Below the pieces are notes generated by a model that was not told the DNA's origin, did no database searches, and was given only the letters and a program-made list of their open reading frames with translations. From Phenylobacterium sp. (GTDB lineage: Bacteria > Pseudomonadota > Alphaproteobacteria > Caulobacterales > Caulobacteraceae), in assembly GCA_018001015.1 (NCBI GenBank), contig JAGNIV010000001.1, positions 310,001 through 374,000 of the forward strand: a DNA stretch of 64,000 nucleotides. The letters run 5' to 3'. Within the stretch, counting starts at the first letter, position 1. Each line of letters begins with the position of its first letter. Position numbers and translations under genes: made by a program. Positions 31,364 through 40,085 of the stretch are shown here, piece by piece.

Positions 31364-31609
31364 TCAAGGCAGCTTGAACTTCATCTGGATGACGATCTTG
31401 CCGTCCTTGATCCGCCGGTCCCCCGGCTGGGGATGGAAACCCTTGGCGAGCTTCAGCGCGAAGGCGCCGACATTGGCGCCCTTCGGCGTCTCCGACAGCA
31501 CCACGCAGTCGCGCAGGCCCTGGCCCGCGGCGACCCGGCACTGGACGGTCGCAACCCCCTGGCCGGCCATCACGCTTGTCGCGGCCGCGGCCGCTGCGAT
31601 CCAGATCAT
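31364..31609 (-). CDS. Small exported protein with TonB C-terminal-like domain
   Basis: The 81-residue product has a short hydrophobic leader (MIWIAAAAAATSVMAG) and then TVQCRVAAGQGLRDCVVLSE followed by a strand-rich tail IVIQMKFKLP, which resembles the TonB_C fold seen in small periplasmic proteins. Two Cys at about 24 and 35 could pair. It is too short to span the periplasm and so is not a normal TonB. It lies 32 nt upstream of the deaminase gene on the same strand. Function unknown. Confidence 0.6.
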   Translation of the reverse strand: MIWIAAAAAATSVMAGQGVATVQCRVAAGQGLRDCVVLSETPKGANVGAFALKLAKGFHPQPGDRRIKDGKIVIQMKFKLP

Positions 31610-31713
31610 CCCCAGGCTCTCCCGATTTCGCCCCTCATGGCGCGAACCTTCGCCACACGCCAGCCGTTCCCGATCTTGCGTCCCAGGGCCGGGACGCGCA
31701 TCAGACGGACTCT

Positions 31714-32445
31714 ATGCCGCGCATCCTCACCTACAACGTACACCGTTGCGTCGGCACCGACCGCCGCCTGGACGTGGGCCGCATCGCCGATGTCATCGCC
31801 AGCCTGCAGCCCGACATCGTCGCCCTGCAGGAACTGGATGTCGGTCGGATGCGCACCGGCATGGTGGACCAGGCCCATGAGATCGCCCAGCGCCTGAAGA
31901 TGGCGGTCCACTTCCACGCGGCCATGGAGGTCGAGGAGGAGCTCTACGGCGACGCCATCCTCACCACCTACCCTGAGCACCTGGTCCAGGTCGGGCCCCT
32001 CCCCGGCTATGGCCGAATCCCACAGCTGGAGCCCCGCGGCGCCCTGTGGATCTGCGTGGAGATCGACGGCAAGCAGGTGCAAATCATCAACACACACCTC
32101 GGCCTGGTGCCTAGGGAACAGCAACTGCAGGCTGCCTGCCTGGCCGGCCCGGCCTGGCTGGAGCATCCGAAATGCGTGGGCCCGACGATCCTGCTGGGTG
32201 ACTTCAACGCCAGCCCGACCTCGGTCGTCTATCGGACCCTGATCGGCCGGCTGCAGGGCGCACGCCGGTTGACGCCCATCAAGAAGCCGACCTCGACCTT
32301 CCCATCGGCCCTGCCGGTGGTGCGGATCGACCACCTGTTCGTCAGCCCGGAAATCCAGGTGACGGACCTTTCGGCGCCCTTCAACCCGCTGACACGCGCG
32401 GCGTCGGATCACCTGCCGCTGGTCATGGACTTCGAGATTTCCTGA
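31714..32445 (+). CDS. Endonuclease/exonuclease/phosphatase-family protein
   Basis: The 243-residue protein belongs to the EEP superfamily of metal-dependent phosphodiesterases. The start MPRILTYNVHRCVG carries the Asn motif, VALQELDVG the metal-binding Glu, ILLGDFNASPTS the catalytic Asp/Asn, and SDHLPLVMDF the final Asp-His pair. The ATG at 31714 is chosen where the fold begins. It is convergent with the phospholipase D gene one base away; the two are often neighbours, and both may act on membrane lipids or nucleic acid. Confidence 0.88.
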   Translation: MPRILTYNVHRCVGTDRRLDVGRIADVIASLQPDIVALQELDVGRMRTGMVDQAHEIAQRLKMAVHFHAAMEVEEELYGDAILTTYPEHLVQVGPLPGYGRIPQLEPRGALWICVEIDGKQVQIINTHLGLVPREQQLQAACLAGPAWLEHPKCVGPTILLGDFNASPTSVVYRTLIGRLQGARRLTPIKKPTSTFPSALPVVRIDHLFVSPEIQVTDLSAPFNPLTRAASDHLPLVMDFEIS

Positions 32446-32446
32446 G

Positions 32447-33925
32447 CTAGCCTTTCTCGTCGCGCGGCGCGAGCAGACCCACCTGGCCCAAGGCCCTCGC
32501 CTCGGCGTAGAGCCGGTCATGGCGGCGGCCGGGCCGCCAGGAGTCGCTGACGTTCACCGGGTCGCCCAGGTGGTAAGCGGCGACGAATTCCCCGAAGGCG
32601 GTCATCTTCATGGGCAGGATCGGTGACAGCCGCCCCTCTCGGTTTAGGGCGTCGATCCCGGCGATCAGGCCGCCACGCTCCTGCTGCGCCTTGGCCACGG
32701 CGTCACCCGTATAGCCGAGGAAATGCCCGATGGACCGGTCTCGGAAGGCCTTGATGTTCAGCCGCGACCGATCGGTCGTGGCCTCGATGGCCAGTTCCAG
32801 TTCGGTGTCGAAGCCGCCGGAGCGGTTGTTCAGATTGGCCGAACCGACCCGGGCGAGGGTGTCGTCGATGATCGTGCTCTTGGAATGCACGATGATCTTC
32901 GTGCCCGCCGGCGTGATCGGAAAATAGGCCCTGAAACGTCCGAACACATCGGAGGCGCGCAGGCGCCACAGCATGTTGGAGCGCGCGCGGTCCATGGTGA
33001 GCTGGTCAAACCAGCTGGGACTGGCGCCTGTGGAAATCAGCACGATCTCAGGGCCGTCCGGCTCGGCCAGACGAGCGGCCAGGGCCTCGGCGATCAGCGG
33101 CGAGGTGAAGTACTGGTTCTCCAGATAGATAACGTCCCTGGCGGCTTGGATCGAGGCGTGGGTCAGCCGCCGGATCTCCTCAACCTGAGGCTCATGGCGC
33201 CAGGCAGGCATGGTCCGGGCGATGCCGACCTCCATGTCCAGCAGATGGGCCGGCACATGGGCGGGCCAAGGATCGGTGTCCAGCTCCGGCGGCGGCGGCA
33301 CGACCTCCAGGGTGGCCCGGCGCCAGCGCTCACGGGCCAGGTCACCAAGGTCCTTGGCCACCGGTCCGTCCACCATCAGCATCACCTCGTGGCGGGGCGC
33401 ATGACATTCCTGGTCGGGCATGATCCGGCGAGGTTCGTGGTCGCGGTGCCCCGGGGTGTCCCAGCGATCCACGCAGAGGTCGCCGCTGGCGCAGATGGCC
33501 AGCTTGTCGTCCACCACCAAGAGCTTCTGATGATGGCAGGCGCCAAGCGGCACGGCGTCGTCGAGGCGGAACTTCACCCCCGTGCGCTCGAACCACTTGC
33601 GGGCCCTGTGAGGGAAAAATTGCTGGCTGGCGGCGATCGGAAGCGCCGACTTCCAGATCAGCACGCGAATGTCCAGGTCCGGGCGGGCTTGAGACAGCTC
33701 GACCAGGATCCGGCCGGCCTCGTCGGCGTCATCGGGGGTTTCCTGCCCGTCCGGGAACAGGCGCGTGCGGGGATCGAAGGCCCAGCCCAGCAGCAACACC
33801 GAGCGCTTGGCCTTGCGCAGCGCCTCAAAGACGGCCGTGTAGTAGGCCTCGGTGTCGATCAGGAAGGCGGCGCGATTGGCCCGAGCGACCCGCCAGGCTG
33901 TGTCACCGGGTTTCAATACGCTCAT
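32447..33925 (-). CDS. Phospholipase D-like protein
   Basis: The 492-residue protein has two HKD catalytic motifs: HHQKLLVVDDKLAICASGD in the first half and HSKSTIIDDTLARVGSANL in the second, each with the downstream Asn/Ser typical of active enzymes. The family includes phospholipase D and cardiolipin synthases. The absence of N-terminal membrane helices favours a soluble phospholipase D-like enzyme. A signal peptide is not evident. Confidence 0.88.
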   Translation of the reverse strand: MSVLKPGDTAWRVARANRAAFLIDTEAYYTAVFEALRKAKRSVLLLGWAFDPRTRLFPDGQETPDDADEAGRILVELSQARPDLDIRVLIWKSALPIAASQQFFPHRARKWFERTGVKFRLDDAVPLGACHHQKLLVVDDKLAICASGDLCVDRWDTPGHRDHEPRRIMPDQECHAPRHEVMLMVDGPVAKDLGDLARERWRRATLEVVPPPPELDTDPWPAHVPAHLLDMEVGIARTMPAWRHEPQVEEIRRLTHASIQAARDVIYLENQYFTSPLIAEALAARLAEPDGPEIVLISTGASPSWFDQLTMDRARSNMLWRLRASDVFGRFRAYFPITPAGTKIIVHSKSTIIDDTLARVGSANLNNRSGGFDTELELAIEATTDRSRLNIKAFRDRSIGHFLGYTGDAVAKAQQERGGLIAGIDALNREGRLSPILPMKMTAFGEFVAAYHLGDPVNVSDSWRPGRRHDRLYAEARALGQVGLLAPRDEKG

Positions 33926-34021
33926 CGACCGACCGGAACCCCGCTGAATACGCCTGCAAGAAAGCCTGCGCCTAGGTCGGGTTCCCGTCGAGTCCGCGCA
34001 AGTCCGGAACCTCCGGGGACC

Positions 34022-34061
34022 AAAGAAAAGAGCGCGCCGACTCTGGGGGGCCGGCGCGCTC
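34022..34061 (-). terminator. Rho-independent terminator
   Basis: A perfect 10-bp stem (GAGCGCGCCG / CGGCGCGCTC) is followed on the minus strand by TTTTCTTT. It ends the transcript of the small exported protein gene at 34083-34400. Confidence 0.85.
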
Positions 34062-34082
34062 CAGCAAGGGCGGTTCGAGAGA

Positions 34083-34400
34083 CTAGCCCTTGAAGGCTTG
34101 GCAGGGTCCGCTGAGTTCGTTGGCCAGGCGGGCCTTGCGTTCGGCGTTGGTGGTCTTGGCTTCGCGGCGGCCGGCGTCCTCGGCCACCGAGGCCTTGTCC
34201 ATGACGGCCATGGAGCGGGTCTTGCTGGCGCTCTTCAGCCAGGCGTCCAGGTCGGCGGTGTCGGCGGCGGCCGAGGTGGCGATGCCGCGGCAGCGGCTGG
34301 CCTTGATGAAGTCCACATCGGTGCCCTGGGTGGCGGCCAGGGCGGAACCGGCGGCCATCAGGGTGGCGGCGGCGGCGAGCGTGATAGCGGCGATACGCAT
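34083..34400 (-). CDS. Small exported protein of unknown function
   Basis: The 105-residue protein has a clear Sec signal peptide (MRIAAITLAAAATLMAAGSALA, cut after about residue 22). The mature part is helical and charged, with two Cys (in SRCRG and GPCQA) that could form one disulfide. It is monocistronic, bounded by its own strong terminator, so it may be well expressed. I recognise no family. Confidence 0.7.
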   Translation of the reverse strand: MRIAAITLAAAATLMAAGSALAATQGTDVDFIKASRCRGIATSAAADTADLDAWLKSASKTRSMAVMDKASVAEDAGRREAKTTNAERKARLANELSGPCQAFKG

Positions 34401-34545
34401 GGTGTCTTTCCCTCGAACAACGATGGCGCGAACCTGCTCTCACGCCCCCGGTGCTTCAAATGAATTCGCAGCAACATTGAGTATTCGAACCTTACCAATC
34501 CTTAATCATCGAACTTCGTTACTTTCCTAACATAAACATCTTGTA

Positions 34546-35004
34546 ATGTTACGCTCGGTTCGGCAGAACATTGATATGGCCCAGCCCGATCTCCAGCTCG
34601 ATGTCGCCGGTGTGAATGCCCTGATGGCGCGCGCCTTCCCCGATGCACACCCCGAGGCCCTGCCCCAGGTGACGGCGCTGGCCCCCGGCCGCACCCACAT
34701 CGTGCGGGCCTATGGCGGCGGCATGCTGCGTCCCGGCGGCGTGATCTCCGGCCCCAACCTGATGAGCCTGGCCGACACCGCAGCCTATGCGCTGATCCTG
34801 GCCCATATCGGCGATCAGCTGATGGCGGTCACCAGTTCCCTGGTGATGAACTTCCTGCGCGGCGCGGTCCCCGGCGACCTGCATGCCGAGGCGAGCTTCC
34901 TGCGCCTGGGTCGCCGCATCGCCGTCTGCGACGTGAAACTCTGGACAGAGAGCCCGGACAGGCTAGCGGCCCAGGCCACCGTGACCTACGCTATCCCCTC
35001 ATGA
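34546..35004 (+). CDS. PaaI-like hotdog thioesterase
   Basis: The 152-residue protein matches the hotdog-fold thioesterase family of PaaI and related proteins. The segment GGVISGPNLMSLADTAAYALIL carries the helix with the catalytic Asp, and SLVMNFLRGAVPGDLHAEASF is the matching strand. The substrate would be an acyl-CoA of unknown kind. An internal ATG at 34576 is an equally possible start; neither has a good ribosome binding site. It overlaps the next gene by 4 nt. Confidence 0.85.
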   Translation: MLRSVRQNIDMAQPDLQLDVAGVNALMARAFPDAHPEALPQVTALAPGRTHIVRAYGGGMLRPGGVISGPNLMSLADTAAYALILAHIGDQLMAVTSSLVMNFLRGAVPGDLHAEASFLRLGRRIAVCDVKLWTESPDRLAAQATVTYAIPS

Positions 35005-35222
35005 GTGACCTGCCGCTTCGCCCCCCCGCCCCGATCAAGACCCCCTGCATCAAGGTCTGCGTCATCGACGGTGAAACCGGCCTCTGCATGGGCTGCTACC
35101 GGGAGCTGACCGAGGTGGCCGCCTGGCAGAAGCTGTCGGAGGAGGACCGGGCCCGGATCATGACCGAGCTGCCCACCCGCCGGGAGCGCATCCGCCCCGA
35201 AAAACTGGCGATGTTCAGCTAA
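35001..35222 (+). CDS. DUF1289-family protein
   Basis: The 73-residue protein contains the DUF1289 motif TPCIKVCVIDGETGLCMGCYR, shown in part as CIKVCVID and LCMGCYRE, whose four Cys could hold a metal or cluster. The helix EDRARIMTELPTRRERIRPE follows. The molecular role is unknown. The start overlaps the thioesterase stop in ATGA, so the two are probably translated together. Confidence 0.88.
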   Translation: MSDLPLRPPAPIKTPCIKVCVIDGETGLCMGCYRELTEVAAWQKLSEEDRARIMTELPTRRERIRPEKLAMFS

Positions 35223-35324
35223 GCCAGGTCCCGTTCACCGGTTGCAAACCCCCGTCGCCGTAACCTGCCCGTTCAACAAGGCCGAGAACGGCCGGGCAGC
35301 GCCGGGGTGGCGAGGGTGTCGAGT

Positions 35325-35846
35325 ATGATCAAGTTGGCCGCCATGGCCCTGATCGGAGCCGTATCGGCGGTGGGCGCGGCCCAGGCCGTCGTCAGCCTGG
35401 ATCCGACCACGCGGTCGGACGGCCTGCGCGCGGCCGTGGCCAACTTCGTTCCAGAACAACGGCCCGCCGCCGCCGAGGGCGGCGCGGCCTCCATCGCCAA
35501 GGCCAGCGACGGGCACTACTGGGCGCAGGGCGACGTCAACGGCGCCAGCGTCCGCTTCCTGGTGGACACCGGGGCCAGCGCCGTGGCGCTCACCGCCGCC
35601 GACGCCCAGCGCCTGGGCTTCGACCCCGCCAAGCTGAACTATGCCTACAAGGTCATGACCGCCAACGGCGAGGCCAGGGCCGCCGCCGTCAAGCTGGCCT
35701 CGGTCTCGGTGGCCGGCGCCAAGCTGGCCGACGTCGACGCCCTGGTGCTGGACAAGGGGCTCGACGCCTCCCTGCTGGGCATGACCTATCTAGGCCGCCT
35801 CTCCAGCTTCCAGGCCACCCGCACCGCGCTGATCCTTCAGCCCTGA
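35325..35846 (+). CDS. Retropepsin-like aspartic protease family protein
   Basis: A clan AA protein of about 173 residues with a signal or anchor segment (MIKLAAMALIGAVSAVGAAQA) and the retroviral-type active site FLVDTGASAVALT. As a homodimer it would form one active site. I choose the ATG at 35325, which has GAGGG upstream; a GTG 18 nt earlier is an alternative. The last 57 nt overlap the 3' end of dusA on the other strand, so the genes converge with overlapping coding ends. Confidence 0.82.
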   Translation: MIKLAAMALIGAVSAVGAAQAVVSLDPTTRSDGLRAAVANFVPEQRPAAAEGGAASIAKASDGHYWAQGDVNGASVRFLVDTGASAVALTAADAQRLGFDPAKLNYAYKVMTANGEARAAAVKLASVSVAGAKLADVDALVLDKGLDASLLGMTYLGRLSSFQATRTALILQP

Positions 35847-36818
35847 CACGGCCGCGAGCGCCGCGTCCACGACGCTGAGATCGGCGCCCGGTTTCACGCT
35901 TTCCACCGTCAGAATCCGCCGCCAGGTGCGCGCGCCCGGCGCGCCGTGAAACAGGCCCAGCATGTGACGGGTGATCCCGGCCAGGTGCGCGCCACGCTCC
36001 AACTGCCGCGCGATATAGGGCTTGTAGAGTTCGACGGCCTCGAAGGGATCGACGTCGGCCTCCGCGCCGAAGATGCGGCGGTCGGCCTGCCCCAGGATAC
36101 CCGGCGTATGATAGGCCGCCCGGCCCAGCATCACCCCATCGGTGTGGGCCAGCTGATCCTCGGCCTCGTCCAACGAACCAATGCCGCCATTGATCTCGAT
36201 GTTCAGCCCCGGCCGCTCGCGCTTCAGCCGGTGAACCAGGGGATAGTCCAGCGGCGGCACGTCGCGGTTCTCCTTCGGTGACAGGCCCTTCAGCCAGGCC
36301 TTGCGCGCATGGACGATGAAGGTGGTGACGCCGGCCTGGGCGCAGAGGTCCACCAGGGTGAACAGGCTTTCCTCCGGCTCCTGGTCATCCACCCCGATGC
36401 GGCACTTGACGGTGGCCGGGATCGAGACGGCGGCTCGGATGGCGGCCATCCCTTCGGCCACCAGCGCGGGCTCGCGCATCAGGCAGGCGCCGAACCGGCC
36501 GCTCTGCACCCGGTCCGAGGGACAGCCGACATTGAGGTTGATCTCATCATAGCCGAGGTCCGCGCCGATCCTGGCCGCCGCGGCCAGATCCGCGGGCTCC
36601 GAGCCCCCCAGTTGCAGGGCGACGGGATGTTCCACGTCGTCAAATCCCAGCAGCCGCTCGCGGTCGCCGTGCAGGACCGCCCCCGTCGTCACCATCTCGG
36701 TGTAGAGCAGGCTCTCCCGCGTCAGCACCCGGTGGAACGCCCGGCAATGGCGGTCCGTCCAGTCCATCATCGGTGCACAAGACAGTCTATGCGCTTGAAA
36801 TTGCTTCTTTTTTTCCAT
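35790..36818 (-). CDS. dusA: tRNA-dihydrouridine(20/20a) synthase DusA
   Basis: DusA reduces uridine 20/20a of tRNA with FMN. The 342-residue protein has the FMN-barrel motifs CAPMMDWTDRHC, LQLGGSEPADLAAAARIG, NLNVGCPSDRVQSGRFGACLM (in part) with the catalytic Cys, and NGGIGSLDEAEDQL. The first ten codons (MEKKKQFQAH) and the DNA upstream are unusually A+T rich for this genome and there is no clear ribosome binding site, as expected if an island has replaced the original 5' end. The integrase gene starts 105 nt upstream in the opposite direction. Confidence 0.95.
   Translation of the reverse strand: MEKKKQFQAHRLSCAPMMDWTDRHCRAFHRVLTRESLLYTEMVTTGAVLHGDRERLLGFDDVEHPVALQLGGSEPADLAAAARIGADLGYDEINLNVGCPSDRVQSGRFGACLMREPALVAEGMAAIRAAVSIPATVKCRIGVDDQEPEESLFTLVDLCAQAGVTTFIVHARKAWLKGLSPKENRDVPPLDYPLVHRLKRERPGLNIEINGGIGSLDEAEDQLAHTDGVMLGRAAYHTPGILGQADRRIFGAEADVDPFEAVELYKPYIARQLERGAHLAGITRHMLGLFHGAPGARTWRRILTVESVKPGADLSVVDAALAAVSGLKDQRGAGGLEAGEAA
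36744..36779 (-). other. Predicted dusA-type attachment site
   Basis: These bases encode CAPMMDWTDRHC, the conserved 5' segment of dusA that serves as the target of dusA-specific integrases. The location is inferred from that known family and from the integrase next door; the exact core cannot be fixed without the second copy, which I could not find in the window. Confidence 0.4.
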
Positions 36819-36923
36819 ATAACTTAAGGTGTTAGGACAGCCGATGGACCCGCGGTTCTACGCCATTTTACGACGGATTTCGCCACCTTTCGCCAACTCA
36901 CTGCACCGGATTCGCACCCCAAA

Positions 36924-37991
36924 ATGGCCTCCATCCGCAAACAGAAATCCGGCGCCTGGCGCGCGCAGGTTCGACGCAAGGGCCAGTCCCTGAGCGAGAC
37001 GTTTGTCCGCCACGCGGATGCGAAAGGCTGGGCGTTGGACGCCGAGCGGCAGATCGATCGCGGCGAGACGCCTCTCGATGCTCGCATCGCCCGCATCCGC
37101 ACCTTCGGCGAGCTCATCGACCTCCATATTGACGATATGTCGGAGGTGGGACGCGCGCCTGGGCGCACCAAGCACGCGACGCTCAGGATGCTGAAACGCA
37201 GTCTCGGCAAACTAAAGCTCGTGGAGGTTGGGCGCGAACGGCTCATCCAGTTCGGCCGGACGAGGGCCGCAGCAGGCGCCGGCCCAGTGACGGTGGGCAT
37301 GGACATCGGGGTCGTTCGCCTGGTCCTGACCCACGCCGCCGCGGTTCATGGCCTGCCGGTGGCGGTGGAGCCCGTCGATCTGGCGAGGGTCGCGCTCACG
37401 CGCCTCGGGCTGGTGGGCAAGAGCAACGAACGCGATCGGCGGCCCACGGAGGAAGAGCTTGCGGCTCTGATCGCCTACTTCGACGCCAATGACCGCATCA
37501 CCATGCCGATGAGCCGGATCGTCAAGTTCGCGATCGCCACGGCGATGCGTCAGGAGGAAATCTGCCGCGTCACCTGGAGCGATCTCAATACGCGCACCAA
37601 GATGCTGATGATCCGCGACCGCAAGGATCCGCGCCAGAAGAAGGGGAACGACCAGCGCATCCCCCTACTCTCCATCTCGGGCTATGACGCGATGGGCCTG
37701 ATCGAGGAGCAACGCTCCCTCCGCACGAACGATGATGACCGGATCTTCCCGTTCAATCACCGCTCGATCAGCAGCAGGTTCACGCGCAGTTGCCAGGAAC
37801 TGGACATCCAGGATCTGCACTTCCACGACCTTCGACACGAAGGCACCAGCCGGCTCTTCGAGGCGGGATTTCAGATTCAACAGGTCGCGCTCGTCACCGG
37901 GCACAAGGATTGGAAGATGTTGCGGCGCTACACCCACATCCGTCCCGAAGCGCTGCACGACCTCGTGCCGAGATACGCAGCCCAGGGCTAG
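36924..37991 (+). CDS. Tyrosine recombinase, dusA-associated integrase
   Basis: The 355-residue protein is a phage-type tyrosine integrase. Residues 1-60 resemble the arm-binding domain, about 60-160 the core-binding domain, and the C-terminal half is catalytic with Arg209 (AMRQEEICR), Lys about 234, His301-Arg304 (HDLRHEG), His327 (TGHKDW) and nucleophile Tyr336 (RRYTH). All catalytic residues are present, so it should be active. The position directly upstream of dusA identifies it as a dusA-type integrase that inserts islands or prophages in the 5' end of that gene. Confidence 0.92.
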   Translation: MASIRKQKSGAWRAQVRRKGQSLSETFVRHADAKGWALDAERQIDRGETPLDARIARIRTFGELIDLHIDDMSEVGRAPGRTKHATLRMLKRSLGKLKLVEVGRERLIQFGRTRAAAGAGPVTVGMDIGVVRLVLTHAAAVHGLPVAVEPVDLARVALTRLGLVGKSNERDRRPTEEELAALIAYFDANDRITMPMSRIVKFAIATAMRQEEICRVTWSDLNTRTKMLMIRDRKDPRQKKGNDQRIPLLSISGYDAMGLIEEQRSLRTNDDDRIFPFNHRSISSRFTRSCQELDIQDLHFHDLRHEGTSRLFEAGFQIQQVALVTGHKDWKMLRRYTHIRPEALHDLVPRYAAQG

Positions 37992-37995
37992 GCTC

Positions 37996-38038
37996 TTCCC
38001 GAAATGGGAAATTTGTCTTGCTTCCCAAATTGGGAAGC
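37996..38038. promoter_or_regulatory. Paired operators upstream of higBA
   Basis: Two inverted repeats of one design, TTCCC-N5-GGGAA, lie at 37996-38010 (spacer GAAAT) and, extended to 19 nt, at 38020-38038 (spacer AAATT). Their centres are 26 nt apart and the second ends 19 nt before higB. They are the likely HigA autorepression sites. Confidence 0.65.
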
Positions 38039-38056
38039 GCTAGAGGTGATTTGAAC

Positions 38057-38350
38057 ATGAATGTGGTCGCCTTGCGGACGCTGCAGGCGTTTTGGAATCG
38101 CCACCCCAACGCCAGGGGACCTTTGACGACATGGTACAGGCTCACACGAGCTGCGCAGTGGTCGACGCCCCAGGATGTGAGGGAGAGCTTCGGCTCCGCT
38201 GATTTCTTGGCTGATAATCGCGTCGTGTTCGACGTCGGCGGGAATAACTATCGGGTCGTTGTCCGCGTGTCTTACCGCTTCAAGCAAGTGCTCGTGAAGT
38301 TTGTGGGCACCCACGCCGAGTACGATCGTATCGACGCCGCGTCGATCTAG
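38057..38350 (+). CDS. higB: Type II toxin HigB (mRNA interferase)
   Basis: The 97-residue RelE-fold toxin degrades translated mRNA when free of its antitoxin. The pattern is that of HigB: FWNRHPNARGPLTTWYRL, VFDVGGNNYRVVVRVSYRF and the ending FVGTHAEYDRIDA. The toxin gene comes first, as is usual in higBA. The last base of its stop codon is shared with an upstream GTG of the antitoxin frame. It probably stabilises the island next to the integrase. Confidence 0.92.
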   Translation: MNVVALRTLQAFWNRHPNARGPLTTWYRLTRAAQWSTPQDVRESFGSADFLADNRVVFDVGGNNYRVVVRVSYRFKQVLVKFVGTHAEYDRIDAASI

Positions 38351-38376
38351 TGAACGCATGGCTTAAGGAGGCCAGC

Positions 38377-38739
38377 ATGAGTTTGGACACTACCCTGCGC
38401 CCGCTTCGCAGCGAGGCCGATTACGATGCGGCCCTCCGCGAGTTCGAGAGCTATTTCGACCAGGAGCCCGAGCCCGACACGGAAGCTGCCTATCGGTTTG
38501 AAGTCCTCGGCCTGCTGTTGGCGAAGTACGAGGAGGATCACTATCCGGTCGAGCCGCAGGATCCTGCGAAGGCCTTGGTCCAGATCATGGAAACCAAGGG
38601 GAAGACCCAGTCCGATCTAGCCGCCATCGTCGGCGCGCCGAGAGCCTCAGAAATCCTGAGAGGCAAGCGGTCGCTTTCGCTCGACCATATCCGCCAACTT
38701 CGTGCGCATTGGGGCGTCCCGGCGGATGCCCTGATCTAA
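38377..38739 (+). CDS. higA: Antitoxin HigA
   Basis: The 120-residue protein neutralises HigB and represses the operon. The ATG at 38377 is preceded by TAAGGAGG at good spacing; a GTG at 38350 in frame is less likely. The N-terminal half is helical and acidic. The C-terminal half is an XRE-type helix-turn-helix (SDLAAIVGAPRASEILRGKR) typical of HigA. Confidence 0.92.
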   Translation: MSLDTTLRPLRSEADYDAALREFESYFDQEPEPDTEAAYRFEVLGLLLAKYEEDHYPVEPQDPAKALVQIMETKGKTQSDLAAIVGAPRASEILRGKRSLSLDHIRQLRAHWGVPADALI

Positions 38740-38845
38740 GCCATCGGGCCTCCTCCCTCCGCCGCGCCTGGGGCGTAAACCGCAACCGGATTTCGACCGT
38801 TTTGGCGCTCACCCGTTAGAACGGCGGAGCATCCTTCGGTAGGCG

Positions 38846-40051
38846 CTAGTCGATGAAGAAGCCTTGCAGAGCCGGACGCAAATAGTCATCGCCAAGCTCG
38901 GACGTCTTGATTGACCGGGATGCGTGCCTGGCGAGCGCGGCTACGCTTAGCAGGTAGTGACCGGCCAGATTGGGGTCCACTTGGCGGATTGATCCATCGC
39001 GCATTCCCTCCAGGAGGACATCCGACATCGACCGAACCGCCCGCAGCAAGTGCACACGGCGCGAACGGTGTGCAGAAGCGCCCTCCTCTCCCCAGATCGT
39101 TCCAGGCGCCAGGAGTGCTTCACCCCCAGTCTTGGCTTGGCGGCTAGCCAAAGTCGTCATGGCCATGGCGACGCGCTCGATGCCGTCGATCAAGTTTGAG
39201 GCCTTCAGATTTGCATCCTTCACCTGGTCCAAGGTCCGCTCGGCGCAGGCCGCCATGATTTCGTCCTTGCTGTCCAGGTGATGATAGAGGGACCCCTTGG
39301 TCAGGCCGACCCGGGCGGGGATCTTATCGACCGATGCGCCGCGCAGGCCTACTTGGTTGATCAATCCCGTCGCGGCCGCCAGCAGTTGATCGCGCGTATC
39401 GCCGGGCGGGTGGTCCGCAAATTGGCCTTCGGGAAACGAGAAGGGTTCGGTCGACAGGCCATTCAGCATCAGATCGGCGAGTCCGGCCGCGGCCCTTGGG
39501 TAGTCTTCCGGGTCATATTGCCAAAGCCAAGCATCGCTCCAGGCGAGCAGTCCAATCGTAAGCTCGGACAGCAACGCTCGCCGCGGCGCGGACATCCAAG
39601 GCCACTCGGCATCTCCCAGGAGCGCCGCGAGATGGTCGGCCGCGCGCTGTCGCGAAGACTGCGCGACATCAGCCTGCCCCTCTGCGCGCTCAGGAAATTC
39701 TGTGAGGTCTAGAAGGGGTGGCAGACCGCGCTCAGCGATCCGCCTGCGCGCAATGAAGAAGGCCTCGATGAACTTGCGCAGACGCTCTGGTGGCGTTGGC
39801 GCCCCCTGCGCAATCGACAGGAGTTCCTCGTAGCGCTCCACGGCGTCCAGCAACACCGCCGTCAGCAGGTCCTCCTTCTTGTTGAAGTAATAGGTCAGGC
39901 TGACAGGATGCAGCTTCATCTCCCGAGCGACGGCTGCGAGGCTGAAGTCGTCCTGTCCCTTGCGCGCGAACACCTTGCTGGCGGCGGCGAGGATGCTGCC
40001 GTACCGCATCTGGTACCGCGCCGTACGGTCTATGCCGGAAGGTTGCCTCAT
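38846..40051 (-). CDS. Tandem TetR-family regulator (first of three)
   Basis: The 401-residue protein holds two complete TetR units in one chain. The first helix-turn-helix is at about 37-56 (SLAAVAREMKLHPVSLTYYF) and the second at about 240-259 (VDKIPARVGLTKGSLYHHLD), each followed by a ligand-binding-type helical region. The start at 40051 is where homology begins; the frame runs on 54 codons without support. Normal TetR proteins have about 200 residues and dimerise. It lies 34 nt after the SDR gene in the same direction. Confidence 0.85.
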   Translation of the reverse strand: MRQPSGIDRTARYQMRYGSILAAASKVFARKGQDDFSLAAVAREMKLHPVSLTYYFNKKEDLLTAVLLDAVERYEELLSIAQGAPTPPERLRKFIEAFFIARRRIAERGLPPLLDLTEFPERAEGQADVAQSSRQRAADHLAALLGDAEWPWMSAPRRALLSELTIGLLAWSDAWLWQYDPEDYPRAAAGLADLMLNGLSTEPFSFPEGQFADHPPGDTRDQLLAAATGLINQVGLRGASVDKIPARVGLTKGSLYHHLDSKDEIMAACAERTLDQVKDANLKASNLIDGIERVAMAMTTLASRQAKTGGEALLAPGTIWGEEGASAHRSRRVHLLRAVRSMSDVLLEGMRDGSIRQVDPNLAGHYLLSVAALARHASRSIKTSELGDDYLRPALQGFFID

Positions 40052-40085
40052 TCTGGCGCGTGGAGCGAGCGGCGAGCGGTCGGTC

